Source: Diaporthe sp. PMI_573 (Eukaryota > Ascomycota > Sordariomycetes > Diaporthales > Diaporthaceae). From it: a DNA stretch of 64,000 bases. Location: contig JAJTUP010000052.1 in NCBI GenBank assembly GCA_021399435.1, positions 186,001 to 250,000 of the forward strand, read 5' to 3'. This document shows, in pieces, positions 18,196 to 28,793 of this stretch; the stretch's first letter is position 1, and the number at the start of each line of letters is the position of its first letter. A program made the position numbers and the translations under genes. The notes beneath the pieces were generated by a model, which saw only the letters and a list, made by a program, of their open reading frames with translations, ran no database searches and had not been told where the DNA came from.

Positions 18196-18462
18196 ATGTC
18201 AGATCAGTCGTTCATGGTATTATACCCATCTCGAGCGAATTCTATGAACGAGATCCAGGATCAACGGCGTGCAAAACCTTCGCCAAGAATAGTCAACGCT
18301 GTGGACGTGTATATCGATAGCCGGGTCAGGGATTTGGACCGCCATGCAGAATGGTGGCTAAAGTACTATAGCGGAGTGGGAGACAACAATGTCGTGCTTC
18401 TGGCGATGAGCCTTTTACATTGTTTTGAGCTTTCCCGTCTGTTCTTCATATCGTTATCCTGA
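18196..18462 (+). CDS. Short unidentified frame
   Basis: This is an 88-codon frame starting MSDQSFMVLYPSRANSMNE and containing YIDSRVRDLDRHAEWWLKYYSG. It follows the repeat frame by 34 bases and could be a second exon of the same gene. No family is recognised, and it may be non-coding. Confidence 0.3.
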   Translation: MSDQSFMVLYPSRANSMNEIQDQRRAKPSPRIVNAVDVYIDSRVRDLDRHAEWWLKYYSGVGDNNVVLLAMSLLHCFELSRLFFISLS

Positions 18463-19110
18463 TATCAGGCCGTCCTTCAGTCACAGGTGACGGAGGTTTT
18501 TATACGTGCCTTTAGCGACCGCCTAAGCGGTCCTGGTGCCGTGGTCAAGGCATAGAGATATACAATTGGCGTCTAGTACCGAAGAGGTATTGGAGAGACA
18601 GCGGAAATCAATGATTGGACCACCATGTCTCTATCCACGACGTCTGCATGATATTGTCAAAGCAACCAGTATTCTAGCCGTGAATACCATCGAGCCAGCA
18701 TGATAAAATGCGTAAGCGCCGATTGTTCGAGGGTGAGGCTTCTATATGCAGATTCGTCAATCCTTCTCCTCTCATTGGACTTCTGGCATTCGGTCATGGG
18801 TACGGCAGAAACCCTGCACCGAGAAGAACAACCGTTGGCCGTCGCAAGACAGTCCACGACGAACCTGCCGATGCTTGGCGGCTTTTCATGTGATTCAAAC
18901 TAAACCACCAGTAGTCGCTCGTCATGTCTCGATCTAATGAATGTGGAGTGGCAACGAAGTCCGATTCGCCACAATCATACAGCCAATCAAGATTCACAGC
19001 TATCCGGGCCGCGTATTACATGCACACAAGATTTGTTGAGATCACTTGTGTGCCTACGCCTGCCTGCTTGCCACATTTTATTAAACAGGACCTCCCTCAA
19101 ATCTTCCAGT
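18463..19110. other. No supported gene
   Basis: Overlapping short frames on both strands give no recognisable protein. The last ~100 bases may be the leader of the gag remnant. Confidence 0.4.
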
Positions 19111-19900
19111 ATGGCTGCCGACCCATTAGACCTTAAGTTCAACGGCAGCAACTGGGAAGACCTCGAAAGGATCCTGGGCCTCACAGCTTTTAAGTTCCTC
19201 CAAGACTCCGACTACGACAACAAGCCGATCAAACGTTGCGCCTATCTTGCGTCCCAGTTCGAGGGGCCACTGGGATTACTGCTCTTCGTCGCAGAGCCCT
19301 GGAGGAGCTCAAGTGGGGTCGTGACGTACCGGTCTTCTTTGCCGAGTTTGACCGGCTCACCCTGCAGCTAGCACAGACCTCGCACGAGACACGCATCCTT
19401 CTCGTGCGAGAAAAACTGCCGCTGTCCCTCAAGAGCGAGCTAGCCCGCCAAGCTCTTGAGTTCCACAACTATGAGACAATGCGTGAACGTCTCATCTGTA
19501 TGTGGGCGCTGGATCCCAACAAAGGGAGCGCAGGTCCATCAGCAGTCCCCAACAAAAAGACCAAGTGTGGGTCTTGCGGGAAGATGGTGCAAACTGCCGC
19601 AGCGGTTCAAAAAACTAATGCAGTTGCGGGCGCTGGACGAATGGGTCCCCGAACTTACCGGACTCGTCATCCCTCCACGTCAGTGGCACAATGGTTGGCC
19701 GAAGGAGTCATCGAGATTCGAAATATCCTTGTTATTATCGTTCCTCGTATTCCAGCTTCGTCGGCAACAGCGTCATCAGGCTCTGTTTTCATCTACATAA
19801 ATGTGTGGCCAGTCAACCTACCACGTCCCCCAATAAAAACTGCGAAACTTCACTATAAATTTTCTTCGCAACTTGATCCCGAGAAAAAAAAAATTTAACG
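19111..19900 (+). pseudogene. LTR-retrotransposon gag remnant
   Basis: ATG 19111 opens MAADPLDLKFNGSNWEDL and TAFKFLQDSDYDNKPIKRCAYLASQFEG. After a frame change near 19270 the sequence continues with ALEELKWGRDVPVFFAEFDRLTLQL, ILLVREKLPLSLKSELARQAL and the start of a zinc knuckle, KTKCGSCGK, after which the frame shifts again. These are features of fungal Ty3/Gypsy-type Gag proteins. The N-terminal part also looks shortened. No protease, RT or integrase follows, so only a gag fragment remains. Confidence 0.75.
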
Positions 19901-20503
19901 ATATAATAATTATTGTCAGATGTGACGGGTAGCCAAGAGGTGTGTGCCTGAGGCATCAATATGTCCGTCACGACAAAACCAGCCCCCAACGGGAGGGGTC
20001 GCGCTAGAGAACCTAGACAAGACATGATCACAAGACACACAGTGACCACCCCATCAATTGGACCATAATTACACGTCCCATATACCTAAAAGGGTGATAA
20101 TCTGACAGATTTAATAGAGAAGGTTGAAAAGTGAGCGTTTTTTGGTGTGCCTGCACCAAAAAGTGGGTGGTCGAAATCCGGGGGTGGTCGGAATCCGGGC
20201 CACCTACGTTAAGCTGGAGCTGACCAATGGCAGCCCTAGAAACCACCCCAACCCAGACCAACCCAGACCACCCAATCCGACCGGCAGCTCTGGTCTGTCG
20301 GTCTGATGAGATTTGCCGGTCGGTCGGTCTGCGGTTTGAAGATGGTCTGTCAGACGGTCTGTCAGACGGTCGGTCTGTTAGCCTCAGGCCCCGCATGACA
20401 GCATTTGAAGTTTAACACTGTTTCGCGTCCTTATTTCTTTTATCTTTGGCATCCAGTTTATTCAATCTGAATCTCCTCAGGAAGTAGCATTGAATGATTC
20501 TCC
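19901..20503. other. Repeat-rich intergenic stretch
   Basis: It starts with an A-run and a TGTGACGG... segment (19920) that could be an LTR end. Further right it holds a hairpin (TTTTTGGTG/CACCAAAAA, 20141-20163), two 17-bp GGTGGTCGRAATCCGGG units (20167-20201) and clustered ACCCAGACC/GGTCTGTCxGxCGGTCTG motifs (20250-20385) of the kind found at hAT ends. No gene is seen. Confidence 0.5.
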
Positions 20504-21172
20504 ATGACTATCGATTACTCAAAATGGGATAATATGGACACGGATTCAGAGCCAGAAGCTTCGCGTCCGTCAGTCCCTGCACCTGGAGCTTCAGCTCCAG
20601 GAGCCCCACCGTCAGATGCGCCAGCTATAGCAGCGCCAGTCACAGGCAGTACGCTAGGGTCCATCAAAGCCGTCATTGTCCGGTGCGATGTTGAGAGAAA
20701 GAGATTCTTGCCTTGGTCCGCGACGATGATCCAGGCAGATCACCCCGTCTTTTTAAATTTCGTGCCTCCTGTCCCAAGACTTATCGAGGTTCCGCTGGTG
20801 TTCCACCGTGTTGGCACTCAGTCCGCAAACCGGGCCGACCTCGATAATCAGATTGCTACGTATCTCAACATCGATCCAGAGACCGGGTTTGCGCCCCCGG
20901 AGTGGCAGTCCTATGTCGGCACCGTGCTGGTGGCGCGGAAGGATGAAAAGCCGTTGCTACCGCAGCATCTGGAAGGCGTGTGGATGTATTGTGATTATAT
21001 TCTGGATCTCTTTGGGGAGGGAGAAGGTGCGCCGACGCATTTGTATAATAGACAAGCATTCGAAGAGTGGTGGAAAGACTATTATGAAGAACAGAAGGAG
21101 TTCCGGCCGGGGACCGGAGGCGAGAATGATCCGGATGATTGGTGGGCGGTGCGGTCGCCTTATGAGATGTAG
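20504..21172 (+). CDS. Conserved hypothetical protein with Cdc37-like N-terminus
   Basis: This intact 222-codon frame starts MTIDYSKWDNMDTDSEPE. A Pro/Ala-rich linker (residues 20-50) leads to a folded-looking region (SIKAVIVRCDVERKRFLPWSA, VPLVFHRVGTQSANRADLDN, FAPPEWQSYVGTVLVARKD, LEGVWMYCDYILDLFGEG) with a strongly acidic, Trp-rich C-terminus (EEWWKDYYEEQ, DPDDWWAVRSP). The opening DYSKWD plus acidic run resembles the start of the Hsp90 co-chaperone Cdc37, but nothing else does. I know similar sequences only as uncharacterised Aspergillus proteins. The start ATG is well placed and there is no sign of decay. Confidence 0.7.
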   Translation: MTIDYSKWDNMDTDSEPEASRPSVPAPGASAPGAPPSDAPAIAAPVTGSTLGSIKAVIVRCDVERKRFLPWSATMIQADHPVFLNFVPPVPRLIEVPLVFHRVGTQSANRADLDNQIATYLNIDPETGFAPPEWQSYVGTVLVARKDEKPLLPQHLEGVWMYCDYILDLFGEGEGAPTHLYNRQAFEEWWKDYYEEQKEFRPGTGGENDPDDWWAVRSPYEM

Positions 21173-21228
21173 GGTCTTCGTGGACTTCGATTAAGATTTG
21201 TATATGTATGTATGTATTTCGCGCTGTC

Positions 21229-21640
21229 CTACGCGAGTATTTGCTGCCTCTCAAATAGTCGTCTCGTTTCTGCTGCCAGATCCGTCAACCTTTGCATGGC
21301 ATCAATTATGCCTTGGTCTGGCTTATTCCCAATGAAATCCTGAGGTCGTACGGGACTGAGAAGCTTGATGCCTTGTAGTGTTCTGCACCTGGATAGTTGT
21401 ACATAGAGGCTGGTAAAGTCACATTTCGAGGGCTGACCATTTGCCATACGGTTTCCTCGCAGCTCCAAGAGCACGTCCACGAACGTTTTGCCTTGAGCTT
21501 TATAGTCAGTAAGGACAAATGCCGGGACAACAGGCAATCCCCGCCGCGAGCATTTCCCCGACAGGAACCTGTAGTGGGAGTTGGCTGGATCGAGGGTTTA
21601 GCTCTCTGCTCAAGTCACGAGGCTCCACTTGATGGTGGCA
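21229..21640 (-). pseudogene. Helitron/PIF1-type helicase, C-terminal fragment
   Basis: The minus strand reads SGKCSRRGLPVVPAFVLTDYKAQGKTF, KCDFTSLYVQLSRCRTLQGIKLLSP and ends AETRRLFERQQILA. This is the last helicase motif region of Helitron-type RepHel proteins, and aligns by eye with the end of the Helitron gene at 31.6 kb (GFALTDYKAQSKT, DVLSLYVQLSRCKRL). The open part is 21229-21537; upstream codons with two stops extend similarity to about 21640. The rest of the element is missing. Confidence 0.75.
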
Positions 21641-22476
21641 GTTGTGCATGTTTTGTGCGTGAGAGTAATACAGAGATCAATGTGGTCTTTGGCCAACCGG
21701 TGAGTGCGAGGCCGAACATTCCACGAGCCAGCGAAATCATTTTTCAAGTTATGGACATTCTCATGCAAACCTAATGCATGTTAACGAAGGTTCGCACTCA
21801 CAGAAAAGTAGTATTGCACCGATATAGCGCATAATGCCCACGCCCACAACGCCCACTCCCAACAACACTCACACTCACACCCGTCCCACTCACTCCTATG
21901 ACACCAAATCCTGAAATACAAATACTTACGATATCTAGACGTAACGCTCGTTCCTAAAAAATTAACCTTAGATATGTGGCGGGAATGTTTGTGGGTGCTA
22001 CTCTCATACTTGCTATGCCACAAATGATGTACGGGTGATCCTAGGTACCCTCCCTTTTCCCCTGCCCGAATCCCTGCATCCCAAAACAATGGTTATGACC
22101 AACTACCTGGGTAGGTACTTAGGTAGGTATTACCCAGACATGGACACTCATCTTCCCAGTGAACCACCTAGGTACATTGAGCAACTTACATCCACAGCCA
22201 CCGTTGGACTATGATCCCAAGTATAAATGGGGTTTCCTCGAAATAAGTGCATAATTCAGTTTTTCATCCACCACTTTTGTCTCACACTGCTTAGTTCATC
22301 AGTCTTCCAGCAATTAAAGCCTTCAGATTAGTCATAAGTACATAGGCATCATCAGCTGTAGACAGCCTTCAGGTTCTTGATCCAAGTACACTGGCTGGTA
22401 CTGACGTCCGTTCCGCTGCTTTATCCAATTCTTTTCCCTTTAATCCGCTTTCCCGTGTGTGTGAGTCTCTTCCGCA
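21641..22476. other. No supported gene
   Basis: It contains low-complexity CCCAC/CACTCAC runs (21836-21895) and a patch of TAGGTA/TACCTA repeats (22100-22175). Otherwise it is the 3' flank of the helicase gene. Confidence 0.45.
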
Positions 22477-24303
22477 CTATCGCCCGAACTTATTTTTGTA
22501 AAACAACCTGACCTCCTTGTTGCCCCCAGCACCAACCTCCAGTCCTTTGGCATTGCCCATGACCTTGAGACCCCGCAGGCTGGTGGCGCGCGACAGCGCA
22601 ACATATATCTGGCCATCCGCAAATGCCTTTGAAAGGTCGACCTTGGCCTTGTCAAGCGTCATCCCTTGTGCCCTGTGGATGCTGAGGGCCCAGGCTGGCG
22701 TGAGGGGTATCTGCGTGCGGCAGAGAAGCGAGTAGGGCTTGTCGTCACCCAGCTCGTTGACCTGGCACTCGGCGCGGATAGTGCGCTCGATTCCGTTGCT
22801 GAAGCGGACTATAGGCCAGACTGGCTCGGGAGCGGTTTTCTCGTACTCCATTATCTCCACCTCCTTGAGATCAGCGTGGTCGTCAGATCTAGAGAATAGC
22901 TTTGTTCGTCCAAGTGATGTCCATCCAACGATGACGCCCTGGCTGCCGTTGCACAGTCCTTGGTCTACGTCGAGGTTGACCAGAAGCACGACCGGCATTC
23001 CGGACTTGAGCTCCACCACGCGGTCCATGGAGTGTTCATCGAGGGACTTAAGAGACCCATCCGTGTGCCTCTTGCCTCTCGACTCGAGGTGTGGATGCAT
23101 CTTCCTGTTCCAGATGAAGCTGTCGCGGCACTGGAACGCATACGACTTTGCGGCCAAGTTCCGGAAGCCTCTTTCGTTCACGATTCGAACTTCCTCCCGT
23201 GTCGAGTATAGCTCAATAGCTCCTTTGGTTTTTGTCTTGCGATTCATCAGGAGCTTGACTTCCTCCGGGCTGAATGCCTCGCCCTGTCGACACTTGTTCA
23301 GTAGAGAGATGAACTCTGCGTCTCGCTGCCGGTGGATGGTGTCGAGGTATACATATGCAAAGCTACACTCCTCCCATGCCTTGCTCTGGAAAGCCCACTT
23401 CTCGCTGTCACGGTGCGTGATATCGCATCGACCGCAGTGGTACGTCTCCTCTCGCTCTTCTCGATCCTCACCCTCATGGTCCTTCTTCAGCATTTCGCTC
23501 CCACATTCCATACAGTGCCTGAATGGCCTCACGGGTGGGAGTTGCGCAAAGTCACCCGTGACTATGACTTGAACACCGCCAAATGGGTACCGCTCGGCCG
23601 GATACTCTTCCTTGTCCCGCGCCGCCTTCATGACCTGGTTCAGGCGCTCGAAGTGCAGGTTCTCCACCATGCTGATCTCGTCGATGATGAGCACATCTGT
23701 CCGTCGGAGTCGCCTGCACACGATGCTATTTTCCTCCTTTGATTTTTCCCTCAGCTTTTCGATGTCGAGCTTGTGGGAATTAGGGGTCCACCCGGCGAAA
23801 CTCCACGTGGTCGTCCCGTTGATGGCGAGGGCAGCTCGGCCGGTCGGAGCGACCACATTGACGCACTTGTCCATGCTGGTCAGCCTTTCCACTATGGCGC
23901 GCAGGACGGTCGATTTTCCGCATCCCGCTGACCCCGTGTAGAATATGTTGCGGCCGCTCGCGGCCAGTTCGACGACCTCGGCCTGCTCCGGAGAGAGCTG
24001 TAGGCCGCCAACATGGACCGTACTCGGTCGCCGCGCATTCGACTTGGATCTTGGCACGTCTGTTCCCTGTATACCTTCAGAGTTTATACCAGCTGATCTC
24101 GCTTCTTTGAATAGTTCTGCGATGCGCGCCTTGGCTTTTTTCTTGGCGGAAGATAGAGCACGGCGGTCCCAGCCAAAGGTGGGCTTCGCTGTGCCAAGAC
24201 CCTGGGACTGTTGCACCAAACGAAGTGAGACGACGCAACAGCATGAAGACCAACAATGAGGCTCAAAGACGGCCTGTCCTCGGAGAACCTTTGTCCTGAG
24301 CAT
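22477..24303 (-). CDS. PIF1-family DNA helicase with a zinc-ribbon-like insert
   Basis: This intact 608-codon frame is a superfamily 1B, 5'-3' DNA helicase of the PIF1/RecD type. It shows Walker A GSAGCGKST (about residue 124), motif Ia APTGRAAL, Walker B LIIDEISM (about 205), motif III TGDFAQLPPV (about 247), and the C-terminal SIHRAQGMTLDK and IYVALSRATSLRGL. After motif III is an insert with HCMECGSEM and YHCGRCD, two C-x2-C pairs about 30 residues apart, likely to bind zinc. The N-terminus MLRTKVLRGQ is basic and free of acidic residues, so mitochondrial import is possible, although the first 30 residues (with CCC) may be untranslated. PIF1 helicases unwind G4 and forked DNA; the lineage-specific role is unknown. 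No Rep domain is attached, so it is not a Helitron here. Confidence 0.88.
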   Translation of the reverse strand: MLRTKVLRGQAVFEPHCWSSCCCVVSLRLVQQSQGLGTAKPTFGWDRRALSSAKKKAKARIAELFKEARSAGINSEGIQGTDVPRSKSNARRPSTVHVGGLQLSPEQAEVVELAASGRNIFYTGSAGCGKSTVLRAIVERLTSMDKCVNVVAPTGRAALAINGTTTWSFAGWTPNSHKLDIEKLREKSKEENSIVCRRLRRTDVLIIDEISMVENLHFERLNQVMKAARDKEEYPAERYPFGGVQVIVTGDFAQLPPVRPFRHCMECGSEMLKKDHEGEDREEREETYHCGRCDITHRDSEKWAFQSKAWEECSFAYVYLDTIHRQRDAEFISLLNKCRQGEAFSPEEVKLLMNRKTKTKGAIELYSTREEVRIVNERGFRNLAAKSYAFQCRDSFIWNRKMHPHLESRGKRHTDGSLKSLDEHSMDRVVELKSGMPVVLLVNLDVDQGLCNGSQGVIVGWTSLGRTKLFSRSDDHADLKEVEIMEYEKTAPEPVWPIVRFSNGIERTIRAECQVNELGDDKPYSLLCRTQIPLTPAWALSIHRAQGMTLDKAKVDLSKAFADGQIYVALSRATSLRGLKVMGNAKGLEVGAGGNKEVRLFYKNKFGR

Positions 24304-25595
24304 GATCAGTTACCTGGGCTGGTAGTGAACACGTCGTGGATCGAGGGATAGCATTGAAGCGCAGCGTGTCAACAGATCCGCGCCCGTTTGCACATGCCTG
24401 AGACGGACGGCACACTATCCCTTGCAAGCAAAAGTAACTAACCCCCCCCCTAAGGCAGCATATTATGAGTCACGCTACACACCTTATTTGCATACATAAA
24501 CTCACTACATTAATACATCTTATCACGAACGTGATAGGAATAGAACCAGGGTTGGACTGTTGGTCCCCTGGAGGCACAGATAAACCCCACAGGCCAGCTG
24601 GACAGGCTAGTAAGAAGAGGTACGGCCCCAATAGGTTACGTAACCTGGATCATTTGATGACTAAGGCCATTGGATCACTTAGGAAAGCTAAGTAAGCTAA
24701 GTGAGCAGTGATCCAAGTGAGTAAGGTGAGCAGGCATTATAAATAGGGTGAAAAGATAGATTATATAAATCGCGCTTATTACCAATAGATAGCTCTAGCT
24801 TAGGATAGCTCTTTAGCAATTAATCTGAGTATTTACCTCAGAATAGCTTTAATAGCTTTCAATTACTGTTATTATATTACTTAGAATAATTCTACCTTAA
24901 ATATGTCACGGCCAGCGCAAGATGCAGCATGGGTGTAATGATCACTGGTTTCCGAGTCCTCTAGAGGACAACTGGGACAACGAGATGCCCAAGGAAAACT
25001 ACACCCCATCGCATTCTTCTCGAAAAAGTTCAGCGGACCAGAAATCAACTACGGAATCCCCGACAAGGAACTGCCACACTTGTATTAAATCCTACGCCGA
25101 ATGTCTTAACACAAACATATACTCGTACCTCTACTGAGATGGTCTTCAAGGCGTCATGGCTTGGGCGTCCAAATGAACTTCATAGAACGCTAGATCTGCA
25201 TGATAGGAAGATGTGAAAATGCTGTCTCTTTTAATAAATACACCCATGCACGGAATATCTTTTCATAGTTGTCTTCAAAAAACCCTCGAATATTTTGCCT
25301 TACAAGACAGTCTGTAAAACATGGTCTATCATATGCTGTCAGTTCCTGTGCTATCATTTTGCCAGAGCGGGAATATCTCTGGCTTGAAGACGCAGCGGGC
25401 CGGCTTTACGCCGAATTCGTACAAATGTGCGGGGTAGGTCAGTCCACCGCTCTCGTTACCACAAAGTTATGAGCCTATAAGACTTCTAAATGAATAAGGC
25501 TTTGCATTTCGTCGCCGGTGCCTATTCTCCCAAGGATCGATTCCACCCCAACGGCCTCCACCGCCGCTCACTTGCGTCAAAGCATCTTCGACGGT
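24304..25595. other. No supported gene; AT-rich LTR-like stretch
   Basis: From about 24510 to 24905 the sequence is AT-rich, with a near-palindrome TATCACGAACGTGATA, TATA-like boxes (TATAAATAGGG, 24738) and a TGTCACGG end (24905). It resembles a decayed LTR, but no partner copy is present. 25000-25595 shows only short frames. Confidence 0.4.
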
Positions 25596-26186
25596 ATGGG
25601 GAATACCATCGCCGAGGGCGACTTCCAGGCCCTGGCTGAACCTGTATCAGCAGAGGATCGTGGAGCTGGTGCGCTTACTCCGATCAGCAATTACACGACT
25701 TTTCACCACTTTATCGAATTGCCTTTCGAGATCCAGTCACAGATTCGCATAGAGGCATGCGAAGAAGCCGTCCTAGATTCCGACTCTGGAGTGAGCGAAC
25801 AACGCAGCTGCCGGCTGGCTTTGGTGTGCAAAGATTGGCAACATGACATTGAAAAAATCCTTTTCAGCCAAATCCGAGTCGATCCCTCGAATGAGGAAGA
25901 GGTTTTAAGGTTCAAGGAGCTTTTCACGGACAAACGAAAGGCGTACCTTACGCGCCTTGACATTGCCATAGATGATGACTTTGATGGCCCTTGGCACCAG
26001 GAAAAGGGCCTCTTGCGGATCAGCCAGGTAATGACGAAGATCGGACACTTCTTGCAGTACATTGATGGCTGCGACATGATAGTCTGCAGTAAAAGTACTA
26101 TTCCTAGATTATCACAAAACCATGTCTTCCAGAGGAGACTGGCTACGGAACTTCACTGTTGTCCGGGGGTGGCCAAACCAACGTGA
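25596..26186 (+). CDS. F-box-like protein, probably partial
   Basis: The first ATG in the frame is MGNTIAEGDFQALAEP (25596); the frame is open from 25518. It contains FIELPFEIQSQIRIEACEEA and, after a short acidic stretch, CRLALVCKDWQHDIEKILF, the pattern of an F-box or F-box-like motif in fungi. LFTDKRKAYLTRLDIAID and LLRISQVMTKIGHFLQYI follow, as in fungal proteins with F-box plus leucine-rich-like tails. It then runs on without similarity and stops at 26186, so the end may be an unspliced intron or a truncation. F-box proteins recruit substrates to SCF ubiquitin ligases via SKP1; the substrate is unknown. Confidence 0.55.
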   Translation: MGNTIAEGDFQALAEPVSAEDRGAGALTPISNYTTFHHFIELPFEIQSQIRIEACEEAVLDSDSGVSEQRSCRLALVCKDWQHDIEKILFSQIRVDPSNEEEVLRFKELFTDKRKAYLTRLDIAIDDDFDGPWHQEKGLLRISQVMTKIGHFLQYIDGCDMIVCSKSTIPRLSQNHVFQRRLATELHCCPGVAKPT

Positions 26187-26193
26187 ACTAGCG

Positions 26194-27107
26194 ATGGAGA
26201 TACAGAGGTTGAGTATGTGGAAATCCGATGTGTCCCTCCTACCGATTTTGGCCATCTCAAGATCTGTCAGTAACGGGGAGGACTATGAATGTATATTTGA
26301 GCGCCTCGAACAGTGGAAATAACGCAAATTAGACGAGTTTAAATTTGTGGCAGCAGCGGTAACCAGCCAATTCCCTTTTCGCTCCTCCTGGCCACTTTTT
26401 ACCCTTGGCTGTGGAAAGACTACCCAGTTTCAACTAATCTTATGCGACATTAGGGCACACTCCTTGCTGCGGCAGTAATTGGCTGCTTCTCCTGGCCAAA
26501 TCCGAGGACTGAGTTTTGGCTAGGTCCTGGATGTTGGTACTCGAGCCTCGTCTTGTCTCTTTTCTCCGTACTGCTGTCGTCATCAGAAGCCTTTTTGTTC
26601 AGATCTGTCTGCAGTGCATCCCAAAGAACGGACCCGAAAAAGGAGCTTGGCATGATTTTACAGAAGCATGGAGGACAGGGCGAGCAGCGGCAGAGACCCT
26701 CCCGACCTGGGCCCGAGGCTTCAAAATTCGCATCAGAAGTCAACAGTGAGCTGCCAGAGACGGCAGGACATTCGACCGAAAAAACGAGGATATCTGATAA
26801 TGTGCGATGGAACATGGTGTTCACATGGCAGGCACCGGTCATGTTGATGCCGTATTCATTTATCCTGTTCATTCTGGGATTGACGATTCGCGTGATGACG
26901 CCACTTTTCGATGGACGAGAATTCGATGCGGACTCTAGAGTAAGTGTTCACACCCTGAATCTCAGCCCCCTTGCTTAACGTGTTCATACTGACCTTGGCT
27001 CTTGGAAGATTGCGATATTCTACATTGTCTTTTCTGGAATCGGTGGAGGCGCATTCATGTGGTGTTCATTTTGGGCTTACAGATTCATTGACTTGAACCA
27101 AGAGTAA
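26194..27107 (+). pseudogene. Fungal membrane protein gene with one nonsense codon
   Basis: Exon 1 from ATG 26194 reads MEIQRLSMWKSDVSLLPI ... ECIFERLEQWK, then TAA (26320-26322) and on in the same frame KLDEFKFVAAA to a donor GTAACC (26353). Exon 2 (26454-26939) begins GTLLAAAVIGCFSWP and contains two hydrophobic segments, a polar loop, and WNMVFTWQAPVMLMPYSFIL / FILGLTIRVMTPL. Exon 3 (27009-27107) ends IAIFYIVFSGIGGG..WCSFWAYRFIDL. The layout (short polar N-terminus, paired helices, W-x-CSFWAYRF end) matches uncharacterised fungal membrane proteins. The only visible lesion is the TAA, one transition from CAA. If the real start lies downstream of 26322, the gene could be intact. Confidence 0.65.
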
Positions 27108-27568
27108 TGAACTCGCGCGGTCATGCCTGATGATAGCACCTTTAGTACCTCGCCATTACTATAGTACTGTGGATCATCCATTTGTTGGACAAGTTATGGG
27201 AATCAACGAGGACCAGAGGAAGAAGCTGAGCAAGAAATTGTTCGGCCTATGAGCGTGGAGAAACAGTGGTATCAGACCTGGGATATGCTCTTCTCTAAAG
27301 CTGAAAGGCCAAGATCGGCGTATTAGGGGGACTTGTTGAAGGATATGGTCCTTGTTCTTAGACAAAGGTGGGCATGTTGGATTCCTACGATCATGAAACA
27401 AACAAACGGCATGGATGCAGCGCAGCTGGGCCCTAGAGACCATAACATAGAGCAAAAATAACGCGCATTCGGACGTATAGGTTGTCACCCGCACATATGT
27501 AGTAAAGATGCTTTAACACATGTAATGTGCTTTACATGTACTATGTTCTTCTGGGATGGACAAAGTAG
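27108..27568. other. No supported gene
   Basis: No frame or repeat could be recognised. Confidence 0.45.
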
Positions 27569-27670
27569 GTGATGGAGTTAACGTTAGTAGGTAAGGGCAT
27601 TTTGCAAGGCGTACTGCTCAGGCTGCAAAATGCACCATGTTGGGTGGTAAATGACGGGGCAGGATTCCCC
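27569..27670 (-). repeat. Fragment of the CGGATATTCG-TIR transposon family (copy D)
   Basis: GGCTGCAAAATGCACCATG..GGGTGGTAAATGA resembles GGCTGCAAAACGCACCATC..GGGTGGTGAGTGA inside copy A near 29735. No TIR is visible, so only an internal fragment remains. Confidence 0.5.
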
Positions 27671-28099
27671 CTCACCTCCGATCCCTTTCCTGCGGCTTTA
27701 GCGTTTCCCCCCTGTCTAGTCTTCAACCTAGCACGCCTTCTGTCTCGCGCAGACACTTTTGTTTTACCAAGACACAACCCTCGTCTACTCAGCTGATGAA
27801 ACAATGCTGCTTATCCCGAAGCTGGTAGGATACGTGGTTACGGTTTGCCACAAAATATACAAATTTTCTGCCACGGTAAGCTAAGTTATAAGTCGTTCCT
27901 CCTGCCATTTTCCCTCTACCTGGAGAGAAGTCCGAGACAGGGCCCTATCTCTCGCGTGTGTGCCTTTGCGTACAGCGAAAAACCCAATCAAAGTATTCCA
28001 AGGCCCAAACTTGTCAGGCCAAGACAAGCTCACGCGCCGCCACTTGCAACGACAATAATATTAACAGACTCTTTTGTACGCAGAAAACACGAGACTTCA

Positions 28100-28735
28100 A
28101 CGGTGATGTTCGCGGAGTCCGCATCGGCGACCGAGAACTGCAAACGTACAATATACTACGCTTGCAGACCGAAGGCGGTTCCCAATTCTCGCGAACAGGA
28201 CGTCCGATCGGTGTCGCATTTTATCCGAACTCGTTTAAAGGGGTTGCAGGGATCGAACATCAAGACAAAGTTGTGGACCATCAAGATACGGATAGCATCT
28301 CCGAAACTACCGAAAGCGAAGATGATATCGAGCGTTTGAAGGGCGCTCAACCCAGCTCGGGGCGGCGGATCAGCCGAGGTTTGAGGAGTTGGAAAATTGT
28401 CCTCTGGTTCCGCTGCTTCCCGCTGCTGGCAATATACAATGCTACTGGTCCTGCTAAACCTCTTCTCCTCGATGAGGATGAACGTTTCACAGCTGATACG
28501 AACGCGAAGCGTGCGATTGCGATGTTCCTGGACCGTTGTATTGGAGAACTCGAGATTGAAATCGAGAATGCCTTTATGATTGCAGATCTATTAAGCGATA
28601 ATCTGTCGCGCTTCATGAAAGTAAGACCAGGAAAACAGCCACGTTACCTTCGATATGTTCTAATCAAAGCATAATTAGGTTCTCACTTATGTCAACGCGG
28701 TCCTTGATATTGCAGAGAAGAGGGGAAACATAGAT
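28100..28735 (+). pseudogene. Unidentified gene fragment cut by transposon copy A
   Basis: A frame open from 27958 reads sensibly from about 28100. It has an acidic stretch (DTDSISETTESEDDIERL), a hydrophobic segment (LWFRCFPLLAIYNATG), then NAKRAIAMFLDRCIGELEIEIENAFMIADLLSDNLSRFMK. A 55-bp intron (28621-28675, GTAAGA..TTAG) leads to VLTYVNAVLDIAEKRGNID, which breaks off at the TIR at 28736. No continuation was found at the other end of the transposon. The start is unclear, because 27958 is GTG and no good ATG exists. No family is recognised. Confidence 0.45.
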
Positions 28736-28793
28736 CAAGAATGCGGATATTCGCGTACCCTAAATCGGATGCCGCGTACCTTTTTCTGACTAA
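28736..28793 (+). repeat. Left TIR of copy A
   Basis: 58 bp, identical to the reverse complement of 29807-29864. Confidence 0.93.

Noticed and set aside
22739..23941. Long plus-strand frames opposite the PIF1 helicase
   Set aside because: They have Ser/Arg-rich random composition, and the minus strand carries all helicase motifs.
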